In this document: one piece after another, positions 34,216 to 42,368 of the stretch
Position numbering within the stretch: the first letter of the stretch is position 1
Layout: each line of letters starts with the position of its first letter
NCBI GenBank assembly: GCA_017405675.1
Contig: JAFRAB010000019.1
Location: forward strand, 1-63,638
DNA length: 63,638 bases
Reading direction: 5' to 3'
Origin: Erysipelotrichaceae bacterium
GTDB taxonomy: Bacteria > Bacillota_I > Bacilli_A > Erysipelotrichales > Erysipelotrichaceae
Made by a program: the position numbers and the translations under genes
Notes under the pieces: model-generated
What the model was told of the DNA's origin: nothing
The model's database searches: none
The model's input: the letters and a program-made list of their open reading frames with translations, nothing else

Positions 34216-35055
34216 ATGAACGGAATACTGTTAATAAACAAACCTCAGGGCATAACAAGCTTCAAACTGGTTGAAAAAGTAAGAAGAATGCTTGGCAATG
34301 AAAAAGCTGGACATACGGGAACTCTTGATCCGCTGGCCAGCGGTTTGATGATGCTGACAATTGGTAAGGCTACAAAGATCCTTCCGTACATTGTTTCTCA
34401 CACCAAAGAATATGAAGCCGTGCTGAAACTGGGTTATTCAACTGATACACAGGATATAACGGGTACGGTAACAGCTGAAAAGGAAGTCGTTCCTTTTGAT
34501 GAAACTAAGGTCGAAAGTGTTCTGCGCGAATTTTTGGGTAAGAGTCAGCAGCTGCCGCCTATGTACAGTGCCAAGAAGGTAAATGGCCGCAAACTGTATG
34601 AATATGCCAGAAAAAATGAGGAAATAGAAAGAAAACCGACTGACATTGAGATATATGAAATTGAACTTATCAGCATTAGTGATGATGAGATCAGATTCAG
34701 AACCTTATGCTCAGCCGGCACCTATATCAGAACGCTGTGTCAGGAAATAGCATACAGACTGAATAATGAAGGCTGCATGAAAGAACTTGTAAGAACGGGA
34801 ATTGACCGCTATACCCTGAAAGAAAGCTATACCCTGGAAGACATAGAAAACGGTAATTACCTGCTTCTTGACAGTTATGAGGTACTTAGCGATTATCCAT
34901 ACATTGAGATAGATGATCTTAGTGATGTCCTTAACGGTAAGCCATTAACTCTTAGCTGCAGCGAAGATATCGTCTTTATAACACACGACCACAGCATAAT
35001 TGCTGCCTATCAGCTTGACGGCGATGTTTACAGATGTAAAAGAGGGCTTTGGTAA
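34216..35055 (+). CDS. truB: tRNA pseudouridine-55 synthase TruB
   Basis: TruB makes pseudouridine 55 in the T arm of tRNAs. The 279-aa protein has GILLINKPQGITSF, the catalytic aspartate in GHTGTLDPLASG and the CSAGTYIRTLCQEI motif. The expected truB-ribF gene order is kept, with stop and start overlapping as TAATG. Confidence 0.95.
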   Translation: MNGILLINKPQGITSFKLVEKVRRMLGNEKAGHTGTLDPLASGLMMLTIGKATKILPYIVSHTKEYEAVLKLGYSTDTQDITGTVTAEKEVVPFDETKVESVLREFLGKSQQLPPMYSAKKVNGRKLYEYARKNEEIERKPTDIEIYEIELISISDDEIRFRTLCSAGTYIRTLCQEIAYRLNNEGCMKELVRTGIDRYTLKESYTLEDIENGNYLLLDSYEVLSDYPYIEIDDLSDVLNGKPLTLSCSEDIVFITHDHSIIAAYQLDGDVYRCKRGLW

Positions 35056-35828
35056 TGAGAATTTACAGAATAGGGATTAATGGACACCATCATTTCAAAC
35101 CGACGGCAGCCTGTATAGGTTATTTTGACGGCATACATAACGGTCATAAGAAACTGATTGCCAAGGCTTTACAGCTGTCAGAAATGAATAACCTGGAAAG
35201 CTGTGTAATTACCTTTGAACCTGATCCATCTGAAATCTATGGGAAAAGAAAGAACAGGGGACATCTGCTGACATATGACATGAAATATGAAATGTTAAGT
35301 GAATTGGGTGTTGACCGTGTTTACGCCATACAGTTTGACAAGAATATCAGCAGAATGGAGCCTGAAATGTTCATTGAATATCTGAACAGACTAAATACCA
35401 GAGAACTTATATGCGGCTTTGATTTCAGCTTTGGATATAAAGGAAGAGGAAATGCTGAAACACTTAATGACAGTAAAACAAGACTGTTTAACGTTTCCGT
35501 AATTGATTCAGTCACTTTTGAAAACAGAAAAATCAGTTCTCATGATATTGCGGAAATCATCCTTAACGGAGATGTGAAAACCGCAGCTGTACTGCTGGGA
35601 TATCCATACAGGATCAGAATTGATTTAGGGCAGAAAACTTCAGAAGTAAAGCAGTATATTCCAGCTGACGGTATTTATACAGGAACTGCCGACGGCAAAG
35701 AATGCATGATAGAAATAAGGGATGGAAAGATCAGTATTCCTGAGGTCATGAAGAACGGAATATTCATTGGAAAGAGCGTAAAAAAGCATTATTTAACTGT
35801 TGTTTTTAACGAACATGTTATTATATAA
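35055..35828 (+). CDS. ribF: RibF-like FAD synthetase with degenerate riboflavin-kinase domain
   Basis: The N-terminal nucleotidyltransferase domain is intact (CIGYFDGIHNGHKKLI, FDFSFGYKGRGN, ISSHDIAEIILNGDV), as needed to turn FMN into FAD. The C-terminal part is short, and the riboflavin-kinase hallmark GRxxGFPTANI is not present (the matching region reads LLGYPYRIRI). At 257 aa it is well below the usual 300-320. It may be a monofunctional FMN adenylyltransferase or an inactivated paralogue. The start at 35055 directly follows truB. Confidence 0.83.
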   Translation: MRIYRIGINGHHHFKPTAACIGYFDGIHNGHKKLIAKALQLSEMNNLESCVITFEPDPSEIYGKRKNRGHLLTYDMKYEMLSELGVDRVYAIQFDKNISRMEPEMFIEYLNRLNTRELICGFDFSFGYKGRGNAETLNDSKTRLFNVSVIDSVTFENRKISSHDIAEIILNGDVKTAAVLLGYPYRIRIDLGQKTSEVKQYIPADGIYTGTADGKECMIEIRDGKISIPEVMKNGIFIGKSVKKHYLTVVFNEHVII

Positions 35829-35870
35829 ATGACAATTGAATTATGATATATTATTAGTGAGGTAAAAATT

Positions 35871-36203
35871 ATGGCAACTGAATACATCGTATCTAAAAAC
35901 AGAGAAAACAAATACGGAATCATCGGCTTATCAACAGCTGTTTTTGTCCTTATTGCAGAAAACAGCATTGAAGAACTGCCGGATGTTGTTGTTGCTCCTG
36001 GCAATGGTCTGAAGAAAAGCGTAACATGCAAGGTAATCAACAGCAATATCGTCATCAATATGAATGTACTGGTTGACCGCAGCTGCAACATTAATGATAT
36101 CAGCAGTGTTGTTCAGCAGAGAGTACATGATTCCATTGTTCAGATGACAGAATTCAAGGATGTCATTGTTAACGTAAATGTATTGGGGTTTTACTATAAA
36201 TAG
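35871..36203 (+). CDS. Asp23/Gls24 (YqhY-like) envelope stress protein
   Basis: This 110-aa protein of the Asp23 family has YGIIGLSTAVFVLIAENSIEEL and the repeated beta pattern KVINSNIVINMNVLVDRSCNIND ... VIVNVNVLGFYY. In Firmicutes YqhY is encoded between the accBC and nusB genes and affects lipid synthesis; here nusB follows at once. It has a GAGGT ribosome-binding site and probably its own promoter in the 42-bp gap after ribF. Confidence 0.9.
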   Translation: MATEYIVSKNRENKYGIIGLSTAVFVLIAENSIEELPDVVVAPGNGLKKSVTCKVINSNIVINMNVLVDRSCNINDISSVVQQRVHDSIVQMTEFKDVIVNVNVLGFYYK

Positions 36204-36206
36204 AAT

Positions 36207-36587
36207 ATGAAACGTAGAGATCAGCGTATTAAAATCATGAACTGTCTTTATCAGTACCTGCTTACTGATAAGACAATTGAAGATATTTTTGACGACAATC
36301 TGGATGTCGATGACAAGAAGTCGATATCTTTTATTGTTGAAACGACTGTCAACACCATTGAAAACATGGAAGAACTGGAAAAGCTCATTACTGAAAAGCT
36401 CAGTAAGGACTGGGATTATGACAGACTGGGGTATATTGAAAGAGCATTGCTGCTGATGGGAGCATACGAGATCAAGTACACCGGTATTGATAAACCGGTC
36501 ATAATCAATGAAGTTGTTGAAATTGCCAAATTGTACTGCGATGAGGATGCTGCCGGATTGTTAAATGGAGTTCTTGACAACATATGA
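36207..36587 (+). CDS. nusB: Transcription antitermination factor NusB
   Basis: NusB joins NusE/S10 on boxA RNA during rRNA antitermination. This 126-aa helical protein has the family C-terminal segment KPVIINEVVEIAKLYCDEDAAGLLNGVLDNI. It starts 3 nt after the Asp23 gene with no clear ribosome-binding site, so translation is probably coupled. Its last 4 nt overlap xseA. Confidence 0.93.
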   Translation: MKRRDQRIKIMNCLYQYLLTDKTIEDIFDDNLDVDDKKSISFIVETTVNTIENMEELEKLITEKLSKDWDYDRLGYIERALLLMGAYEIKYTGIDKPVIINEVVEIAKLYCDEDAAGLLNGVLDNI

Positions 36588-37972
36588 CTCTGAAAAAGGT
36601 ATATTCCATAAAGGAATTAAGCAACGCCGTTAACAACGCCTTATCAAACATCAACATAGTGACAATTGAGGGAGAAGTCGTTCTCCCGATGATCAGAGAT
36701 AACAGAACGAATAAGGTAACAGAAAAAAAGTTAGATCCCTATGGTCACTGGTATTTTCCTTTGAAGGACTTGAATGAACCAGATGACTATCAGTTTGATG
36801 TAACTGTTTTTTCTTATAACAGAGTTGCTGACATAATACCTAAAAACGGAGATGTGGTGCAGATCACAGGATATGTCAACAGGCCTAATGTTTCGGTATA
36901 TGCCAAGACCAATAAGCTGAGTTTCAGAGGCTATAAGGTAGAAATATCAGGAACTGGTCAGTTTTATGCTTCATTCAAGAGGACGTACCGGAAACTGGAA
37001 CCTCTGGGATATTTTGATCCTTTAAGGAAAAAACCGTTGCCGCCATATCCTATGAGGATAGCGGTTATATCCGGGAAACAGACTGCTGCCTTAAGAGATG
37101 TGGTCTTCCAGATCGAATCAAGATGGCCATGTGCTGAAACACTGGTTTTCCCGGCAGTAATGCAGGGAGATACATCACCGGCATCTGTCATGAGCGCTCT
37201 CAGACTGGCTGAAAAGAGCAACAGTGATGTGATAATCATTGCCAGAGGCGGAGGCTCCGTCAGTGAACTGTGGTGTTTCAATGATGAAGAACTGGCTCAT
37301 GCGATATTTGCCTGTCAGACACCGGTCATAGTCGGTGTCGGTCATAAACAGGATGATACCATTGCGGGTCTGACAGCTGACTTCAATGCTGCTACTCCTA
37401 CAGAAGCCGGCATGAAGGCAACACCGCTGTTATCCGATGTGCGCAGACAGATAGAGGATTCACGCAGCAATATGCACAGTGAAGTAGTCAACAGACTGTT
37501 GCTGAATACTCAGCAGCAGAGAATATATGAAATGGAACTGGATAAAGTCAGACAGAAAGCCGTAACGGAACTGAACAGTATCAGTACGCTTACTGCCCGG
37601 TTACAGGAAACTCTGAAGAGAATTCCTGCTGAAAAGGATAAGGAACTGTATTATCTGAAGAATCAGCTTACCAGCAATGGCAGGGGACTTTATAACAAGA
37701 CCCAAGCTCAGATCAGACAGCTGAAAACAACAATGGATTCTGACATAAACAGCTACTACAGACATTTAAGGGACAATCTGACACTTAATTCGGAAATGAT
37801 TGAATCACTTGGTCCTCTGAGTGTATTGAGAAGGGGATATTCAGTCAGCAGACAGAATGAAAAGGTTCTGAGGTCTGTTGATGATATAGATCTTAATGAG
37901 AATATGGAAATCAGATATGCGGATGGATATGTAATAAGCAGACCGCTGAAAAAGGAGAGATTCGATGGATAA
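36584..37972 (+). CDS. xseA: Exodeoxyribonuclease VII large subunit
   Basis: This is the catalytic subunit of the single-strand DNA exonuclease. The 462-aa protein has an N-terminal OB fold (about 24-120), then the active-site region with PMRIAVISG, IIIARGGGSVSELWCFNDE, PVIVGVGHKQDDTIAGLTADFNAATPTEA, and a long coiled coil. It overlaps nusB by 4 nt and xseB by 8 nt, which keeps the subunits in step. Confidence 0.95.
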   Translation: MTLKKVYSIKELSNAVNNALSNINIVTIEGEVVLPMIRDNRTNKVTEKKLDPYGHWYFPLKDLNEPDDYQFDVTVFSYNRVADIIPKNGDVVQITGYVNRPNVSVYAKTNKLSFRGYKVEISGTGQFYASFKRTYRKLEPLGYFDPLRKKPLPPYPMRIAVISGKQTAALRDVVFQIESRWPCAETLVFPAVMQGDTSPASVMSALRLAEKSNSDVIIIARGGGSVSELWCFNDEELAHAIFACQTPVIVGVGHKQDDTIAGLTADFNAATPTEAGMKATPLLSDVRRQIEDSRSNMHSEVVNRLLLNTQQQRIYEMELDKVRQKAVTELNSISTLTARLQETLKRIPAEKDKELYYLKNQLTSNGRGLYNKTQAQIRQLKTTMDSDINSYYRHLRDNLTLNSEMIESLGPLSVLRRGYSVSRQNEKVLRSVDDIDLNENMEIRYADGYVISRPLKKERFDG

Positions 37973-38174
37973 CATGACATTTGAAGAGGCAAAGAAAAAA
38001 CTTGAAGAAATAGTTGCCCGCATAAAGAGTGAAAACTGTACCCTTGATGAAGCACTGAAACTGTATGAAGAAGGGGTCAAGCTTAGCAAGTTCTGTGATG
38101 AGAAACTGAGCGTATTCAAGACAAGATTATCTGAGATAGTAGACAGTGCAGGGGAATTAGACGATGAACAGTAA
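37965..38174 (+). CDS. xseB: Exodeoxyribonuclease VII small subunit
   Basis: This 69-aa helical-hairpin subunit contains TFEEAKKKLEEIVARI and LDEALKLYEEGVKLSKFC, the family hallmarks. It wraps the XseA coiled coil. The AGGAGAG ribosome-binding site lies within xseA, and the 3' end overlaps ispA by 11 nt. Confidence 0.95.
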   Translation: MDNMTFEEAKKKLEEIVARIKSENCTLDEALKLYEEGVKLSKFCDEKLSVFKTRLSEIVDSAGELDDEQ

Positions 38175-39000
38175 TTTTGAAGCTTATCTGGCTGAAATTA
38201 TCAAAGAGGATATAGTAGTCGACCAGGCTATGAATTACGCCCTGACAGCCCCAGGAAAACGTCTGAGGCCGTTTTTGCTGCTGAGTTTCCTGAAAGACTG
38301 CGGTTATTCTGAGGAATATGGCTATCCATGTGCAGCAGCTATCGAAATGATCCATACATATTCTCTTATTCATGATGACCTGCCGGCTATGGATAATGAC
38401 GATCTGAGAAGAGGCCGCAAGACTGTCCATAAGCAATTTAATGAAGCAGTAGCCATCCTGGCCGGTGACGGTTTACTGACAAAGGCTTTTGAAGTGGTTG
38501 CGGATTCTGATTACAGCGATAATGAAAAAGTAAAAATCGTTTCCATCCTGAGCAAATGTGCCGGACATCAGGGCATGATCAAAGGTCAGGACCTTGATAT
38601 CTCACTGCTTTACAAGGAAACGGTAGAAATCGATGACCTGTCAATGATGGAATACTACAAGACAGGCATGCTGCTGACAGCACCACTGCTGTGTGGGGCT
38701 GCCTTAACTGATCATACTGATCTTGAAGACAAGATCATTGATATCGGCAAGAAAATCGGACTGGCATTCCAGATACAGGATGATGTTCTTGACTATACCT
38801 CAAACGAAGAGACAATGGGCAAGAGCATTTCCGACAGCCGCAATAACAAAAATACATTCTACAATCTGCTGGGCTTAAGAGGCTGTACGGATGTATATAT
38901 CAGACTTTACAATTCAGCCATTTCGGTAATCGACAGTTTACCGATAAATCTGGCTTCAACAAAAAAGATCATTCTTGAAATGAAGAACAGGAGAAAATAG
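38164..39000 (+). CDS. ispA: Farnesyl diphosphate synthase / short-chain polyprenyl synthetase
   Basis: This prenyltransferase condenses IPP with allylic diphosphates. The 278-aa protein has the first aspartate-rich motif DDLPAMDNDDLRRG and the second, DDVLDYTS, plus GKRLRPFLL. The residues before the first motif (TYSLIH) fit a short-chain enzyme. It is in the classical xseA-xseB-ispA-tlyA-recN order, although dxs is not present. A perfect hairpin overlaps its stop codon. Confidence 0.93.
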   Translation: MNSNFEAYLAEIIKEDIVVDQAMNYALTAPGKRLRPFLLLSFLKDCGYSEEYGYPCAAAIEMIHTYSLIHDDLPAMDNDDLRRGRKTVHKQFNEAVAILAGDGLLTKAFEVVADSDYSDNEKVKIVSILSKCAGHQGMIKGQDLDISLLYKETVEIDDLSMMEYYKTGMLLTAPLLCGAALTDHTDLEDKIIDIGKKIGLAFQIQDDVLDYTSNEETMGKSISDSRNNKNTFYNLLGLRGCTDVYIRLYNSAISVIDSLPINLASTKKIILEMKNRRK

Positions 39001-39014
39001 TTTAGGAAACTATT
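38996..39014 (+). promoter_or_regulatory. Intergenic hairpin at the ispA stop / tlyA leader
   Basis: AATAGTTT (38996-39003) and AAACTATT (39007-39014) form a perfect 8-bp stem with a 3-nt AGG loop across the ispA stop codon. There is no T run, so it is not a terminator. It ends 10 nt before the tlyA ATG, which lacks a clear ribosome-binding site. Confidence 0.5.
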
Positions 39015-39024
39015 CAGTAATAAG

Positions 39025-39753
39025 ATGAAGCTTTCAATCTATCTGGTGGAAACAGGAGAATATCCAAACCGTTCCCAGGCTCATAATGCCATAAAGGAAA
39101 GAAAAGTCATGGTAAATGGCAAGATTATTACCAAAGACGGTTTTGAGGTGGATGAAAACGATGACATTAAGGTTTTCAAAGAAGAGGTATCATATGTTTC
39201 CCGTGGCGGATTTAAGCTTAGAGAGGCTCTAAACACCTTTAAAATATCCTTACAGAATAAGGTTGTATTGGATATTGGCGCCTCAACTGGCGGTTTTACG
39301 GACTGCTGTCTGCAGAACGGGGCTTCAAAAGTATACGCTTATGACGTAGGACACGATCAGCTGGCTGAAAAACTGCAGCATGACCCGCGTGTTATCAGTA
39401 AGGAAGGTGTCAATGGCAGGGAACTGTATCGCAGCAGTTTCAATGAGATAATTGATTTCATCTGCATGGATGTTTCATTTATAAGCTGTGTCAAATTGAT
39501 GCCTAATATAGCTGATATCCTGCATGATAAAGGACAGACAGTCATACTTTTCAAACCGCAGTTTGAAGTAGGACCTTCTTATCTGAATAATAAAGGTGTC
39601 GTTAAAAACGGGGAGATTGTCAATCAGAAACTCTCGGATTGCATAAATGAAGCCGCAAAGCTTAATCTCATCCATAAAGGTACTGTTAAGTCCCCGATAA
39701 AAGGACAGAACGGGAATCAGGAATATCTGCTTTATTTCGAAAAAGAGGAGTAA
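39025..39753 (+). CDS. tlyA: TlyA-family rRNA 2'-O-methyltransferase
   Basis: This 242-aa protein has an N-terminal S4 RNA-binding domain (about 3-60) and an FtsJ-type methyltransferase domain with the SAM motif VLDIGASTGGFTDCCL and CMDVSFIS. TlyA enzymes methylate 16S C1409 and often 23S C1920, and their loss gives capreomycin resistance in other bacteria. Old annotations call it haemolysin. The position before recN is conserved in Firmicutes, but the usual argR gene between them is missing. Confidence 0.93.
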   Translation: MKLSIYLVETGEYPNRSQAHNAIKERKVMVNGKIITKDGFEVDENDDIKVFKEEVSYVSRGGFKLREALNTFKISLQNKVVLDIGASTGGFTDCCLQNGASKVYAYDVGHDQLAEKLQHDPRVISKEGVNGRELYRSSFNEIIDFICMDVSFISCVKLMPNIADILHDKGQTVILFKPQFEVGPSYLNNKGVVKNGEIVNQKLSDCINEAAKLNLIHKGTVKSPIKGQNGNQEYLLYFEKEE

Positions 39754-39756
39754 CAA

Positions 39757-41400
39757 ATGCTCAGAAATCTTTACATAAAGAACTTTGTATTAATAAGTGA
39801 ACTGAATCTTGAATTTGATGATAACTTCAATGTTTTTACCGGTGAAACAGGAGCAGGTAAGAGTATTTTCATTGATGCCTTAAGTGTTCTTGTAGGCGGA
39901 CGTTTCAGTTCCGGTATGATCAGAAAAGATGCTGACAAGACCATTATTGAAGGATTTTTTGATGCTGATGAGCAGATAAGAGCGTTACTCAGTGAAAACG
40001 GACTTGACGATGAAGCACTGGTTATTACCAGAGAATTCTTCAGAGACGGCAGAAGTATTTCTCGAGTCAATCACAGAACAGTTACTGCTTCATTTATCAG
40101 GGAATTACTGGAAGATAAATTAGATATTCACTGCCAGAGAGACAATCAGTATCTGTTAAACAACAGATACCATCTGCATCTTCTGGACAATTACTGTCAG
40201 AATGATGTGATTGCGAAAGAAGTATCCGAAAAATACCACATCTATACAGAGCGGTTAAAGGAATATGACGATCTGAAGAATAATGATTTCAGTGATGCTC
40301 AGATCGAAATGATCAGTTATCAGCTTAATGAGATTACAAAGATGAAACTGAAGATCGGTGAAGATGCTGAGATCGAACAGCAGCTTAAGACTATTGCCCG
40401 GAAAGAGAAAATCACCAATCTGGTAGATAATACCAGAGAGATGTTTACTGCAGATGACGGCATTCTGACCAAGCTGTATGAGTTTTCACGTCAGCAGTCC
40501 ATGTTTGAGGATTTCGGGGAAATAAAAAACAATGTCGACAGCATTGTTAATGCATATTACCGGATCAGTGACGATTATGATTCTATCATCAGTTATTTTG
40601 ATAATGACGATATCAGCGTTGAGGATATAGACTCACTTAACAGCCGTCTGTATGATCTGCAACGCATAAAGAGAAAATACAATCTTGATATAGCAGGTCT
40701 TCTTGAACTGAAGAAAAATCTGGAAGATCAGCTTGAAAAGGTAGCAAACCGTGACGCAGTTCTGGGAAAACTGAAAGAAGAGTATGAGAAAAAACTGTCA
40801 GACTATCTTTCAAGTGCCGCAAAGCTCAGTGGTATCAGAAAGGAAAAAGCTGCTGATCTGGAAAAGGCTGTTGTTGAACAGCTGAAAGATCTTAATCTGG
40901 AGAACGCCAGATTTAAGGTCAGTTTCAGGGAAAAAGCACCTTCAGCCAACGGTACTGATAATGTTGAATTCATGATCAGTATGAACAAAGGCCAGGATCT
41001 GCGGCCGCTCGTTAATGTAGCCAGCGGCGGTGAAATGAGCAGACTTATGCTTGGCCTGAAGACTGTATTCAGTGAACTGCAGGGAACAAGACTGATAATC
41101 TTTGATGAAATCGATACCGGTGTATCCGGATATGTGGCTTTCAATATGGGTGTAAAGATGAAGGAAATCTCCAAACGCTGCCAGGTATTTACCGTAACTC
41201 ATCTGGCGAGCGTGGCTTCACTGGCTGATAATCATTACCATATTGAAAAGACTCAGAGCGATACGACTACAACGGATGTGATCAGGCTGGATAAGGAAAG
41301 CAGAATAAAAGAACTGGCTATCCTGTCTTCATCAGCTGTAACGGAAACATCACTGGCAGCCGCCGAAGAACTGTACGAAAAGGCCAGAAAGGTTAAGTAA
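39757..41400 (+). CDS. recN: DNA repair protein RecN
   Basis: This SMC-like ATPase acts in double-strand break repair. The 547-aa protein has Walker A GETGAGKS near the N terminus, a long coiled coil, the ABC signature ASGGEMSRLMLGLK and Walker B IIFDEIDTGVSG. The ribosome-binding site is GAGGAG. The stop overlaps the xerD start by one base. In many bacteria recN is SOS-induced, but no copy of the window's S24 operator was found upstream. Confidence 0.95.
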   Translation: MLRNLYIKNFVLISELNLEFDDNFNVFTGETGAGKSIFIDALSVLVGGRFSSGMIRKDADKTIIEGFFDADEQIRALLSENGLDDEALVITREFFRDGRSISRVNHRTVTASFIRELLEDKLDIHCQRDNQYLLNNRYHLHLLDNYCQNDVIAKEVSEKYHIYTERLKEYDDLKNNDFSDAQIEMISYQLNEITKMKLKIGEDAEIEQQLKTIARKEKITNLVDNTREMFTADDGILTKLYEFSRQQSMFEDFGEIKNNVDSIVNAYYRISDDYDSIISYFDNDDISVEDIDSLNSRLYDLQRIKRKYNLDIAGLLELKKNLEDQLEKVANRDAVLGKLKEEYEKKLSDYLSSAAKLSGIRKEKAADLEKAVVEQLKDLNLENARFKVSFREKAPSANGTDNVEFMISMNKGQDLRPLVNVASGGEMSRLMLGLKTVFSELQGTRLIIFDEIDTGVSGYVAFNMGVKMKEISKRCQVFTVTHLASVASLADNHYHIEKTQSDTTTTDVIRLDKESRIKELAILSSSAVTETSLAAAEELYEKARKVK

Positions 41401-42299
41401 TGAAAGTAGCAGAGGCAGTAGAAGAGTATCTCTATCACATTTCTGCCGTTGAACAGAAAGCTGAAAATACGATACTTTCCTACCAGAACGACTTAAAAAA
41501 ATATGCTGAATATCTGCAGGAAAATAACATCAGCGAAATTGAGGATGTCAGAAATGAAGATCTGCAGAGTTTTCTTGGCGAACAGCTTGATGTAATGAAC
41601 AAGAAATCAGTAGCTCATCTGCTGACAAGCATCAGAAATCTTCATAAATACCTTTTCCTTAATTATGATTTCAGTAATCCGGCAGACAATCTTACTGTTA
41701 AGGTTACCAGAGATCATCTGCCTAATTTCCTGAATGAGGAAGAAATGAATCTGCTGTTAAGCAGCTTTGATGACAATGATCCTGTTCAGTACTATCAGAG
41801 AACGATACTTGAACTCATTTACAAAAGCGGCATGAGAGTATCTGAAGTATGCGGCTTACTGGTAAAGCAGATCAATGTTACGCATAAACAGCTAAGAATA
41901 ACAGGGAAGGGCAGCAAGGAAAGAATTGTCCTGATAGACAACGATATTACGGAAAGAATGGTGTATTATTTCCAGAAGATCAGATCACTGTGGATCGCCG
42001 GCAATTCCGATAAACAGTATTTCTTTATTAACAACAAAGGAAATGTACTTAACAGAGAATATGTTTATGAACTGATCAAAAGGAAGCAGAATGAACTTGG
42101 TCTTAAAAGCATTTCACCGCACTCCTTACGACATTCATTTGCTACCCATCTGCTTGATGAAAACACAGATCTGAGAACAGTACAGGTATTGCTGGGACAT
42201 TCCGATATAGCAACAACTCAGATATATACTCATGTTCAGACAAAGAAACTTCATGAAGCATATGACAAACTGCCGCGTGCAAATAAAAAAGATTTATAA
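41400..42299 (+). CDS. xerD: Tyrosine site-specific recombinase XerD
   Basis: This 299-aa recombinase resolves chromosome dimers at dif with a XerC partner. It has an N-terminal SAM-like domain and the catalytic residues in the order R (SGMRVSEVCGL), K (GKGSKERIV), H-x-x-R (SPHSLRHSF), H (LLGHSDI) and Y (TTQIYTHV). No integrase-like neighbours or attachment repeats are seen, so it is the housekeeping enzyme and not a mobile one. A terminator follows directly. Confidence 0.9.
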   Translation: MKVAEAVEEYLYHISAVEQKAENTILSYQNDLKKYAEYLQENNISEIEDVRNEDLQSFLGEQLDVMNKKSVAHLLTSIRNLHKYLFLNYDFSNPADNLTVKVTRDHLPNFLNEEEMNLLLSSFDDNDPVQYYQRTILELIYKSGMRVSEVCGLLVKQINVTHKQLRITGKGSKERIVLIDNDITERMVYYFQKIRSLWIAGNSDKQYFFINNKGNVLNREYVYELIKRKQNELGLKSISPHSLRHSFATHLLDENTDLRTVQVLLGHSDIATTQIYTHVQTKKLHEAYDKLPRANKKDL

Positions 42300-42302
42300 A
42301 CG

Positions 42303-42329
42303 ACTGTCCATATAAGTGGATAGTTTTTT
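42303..42329 (+). terminator. Rho-independent terminator after xerD
   Basis: ACTGTCCA (42303-42310) pairs with TGGATAGT (42317-42324) with one G-U pair and a 6-nt loop, followed by five T residues. Confidence 0.82.
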
Positions 42330-42368
42330 ATATAAATGATAAACTATGTAACTGTAAAGGATAGAATC

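Noticed and set aside
41400..42299. Tyrosine recombinase as a sign of an integrated element
   Set aside because: The gene is coupled to recN, has XerD motifs and no adjacent cargo, phage genes or attachment repeats. It is the housekeeping dimer-resolution enzyme.
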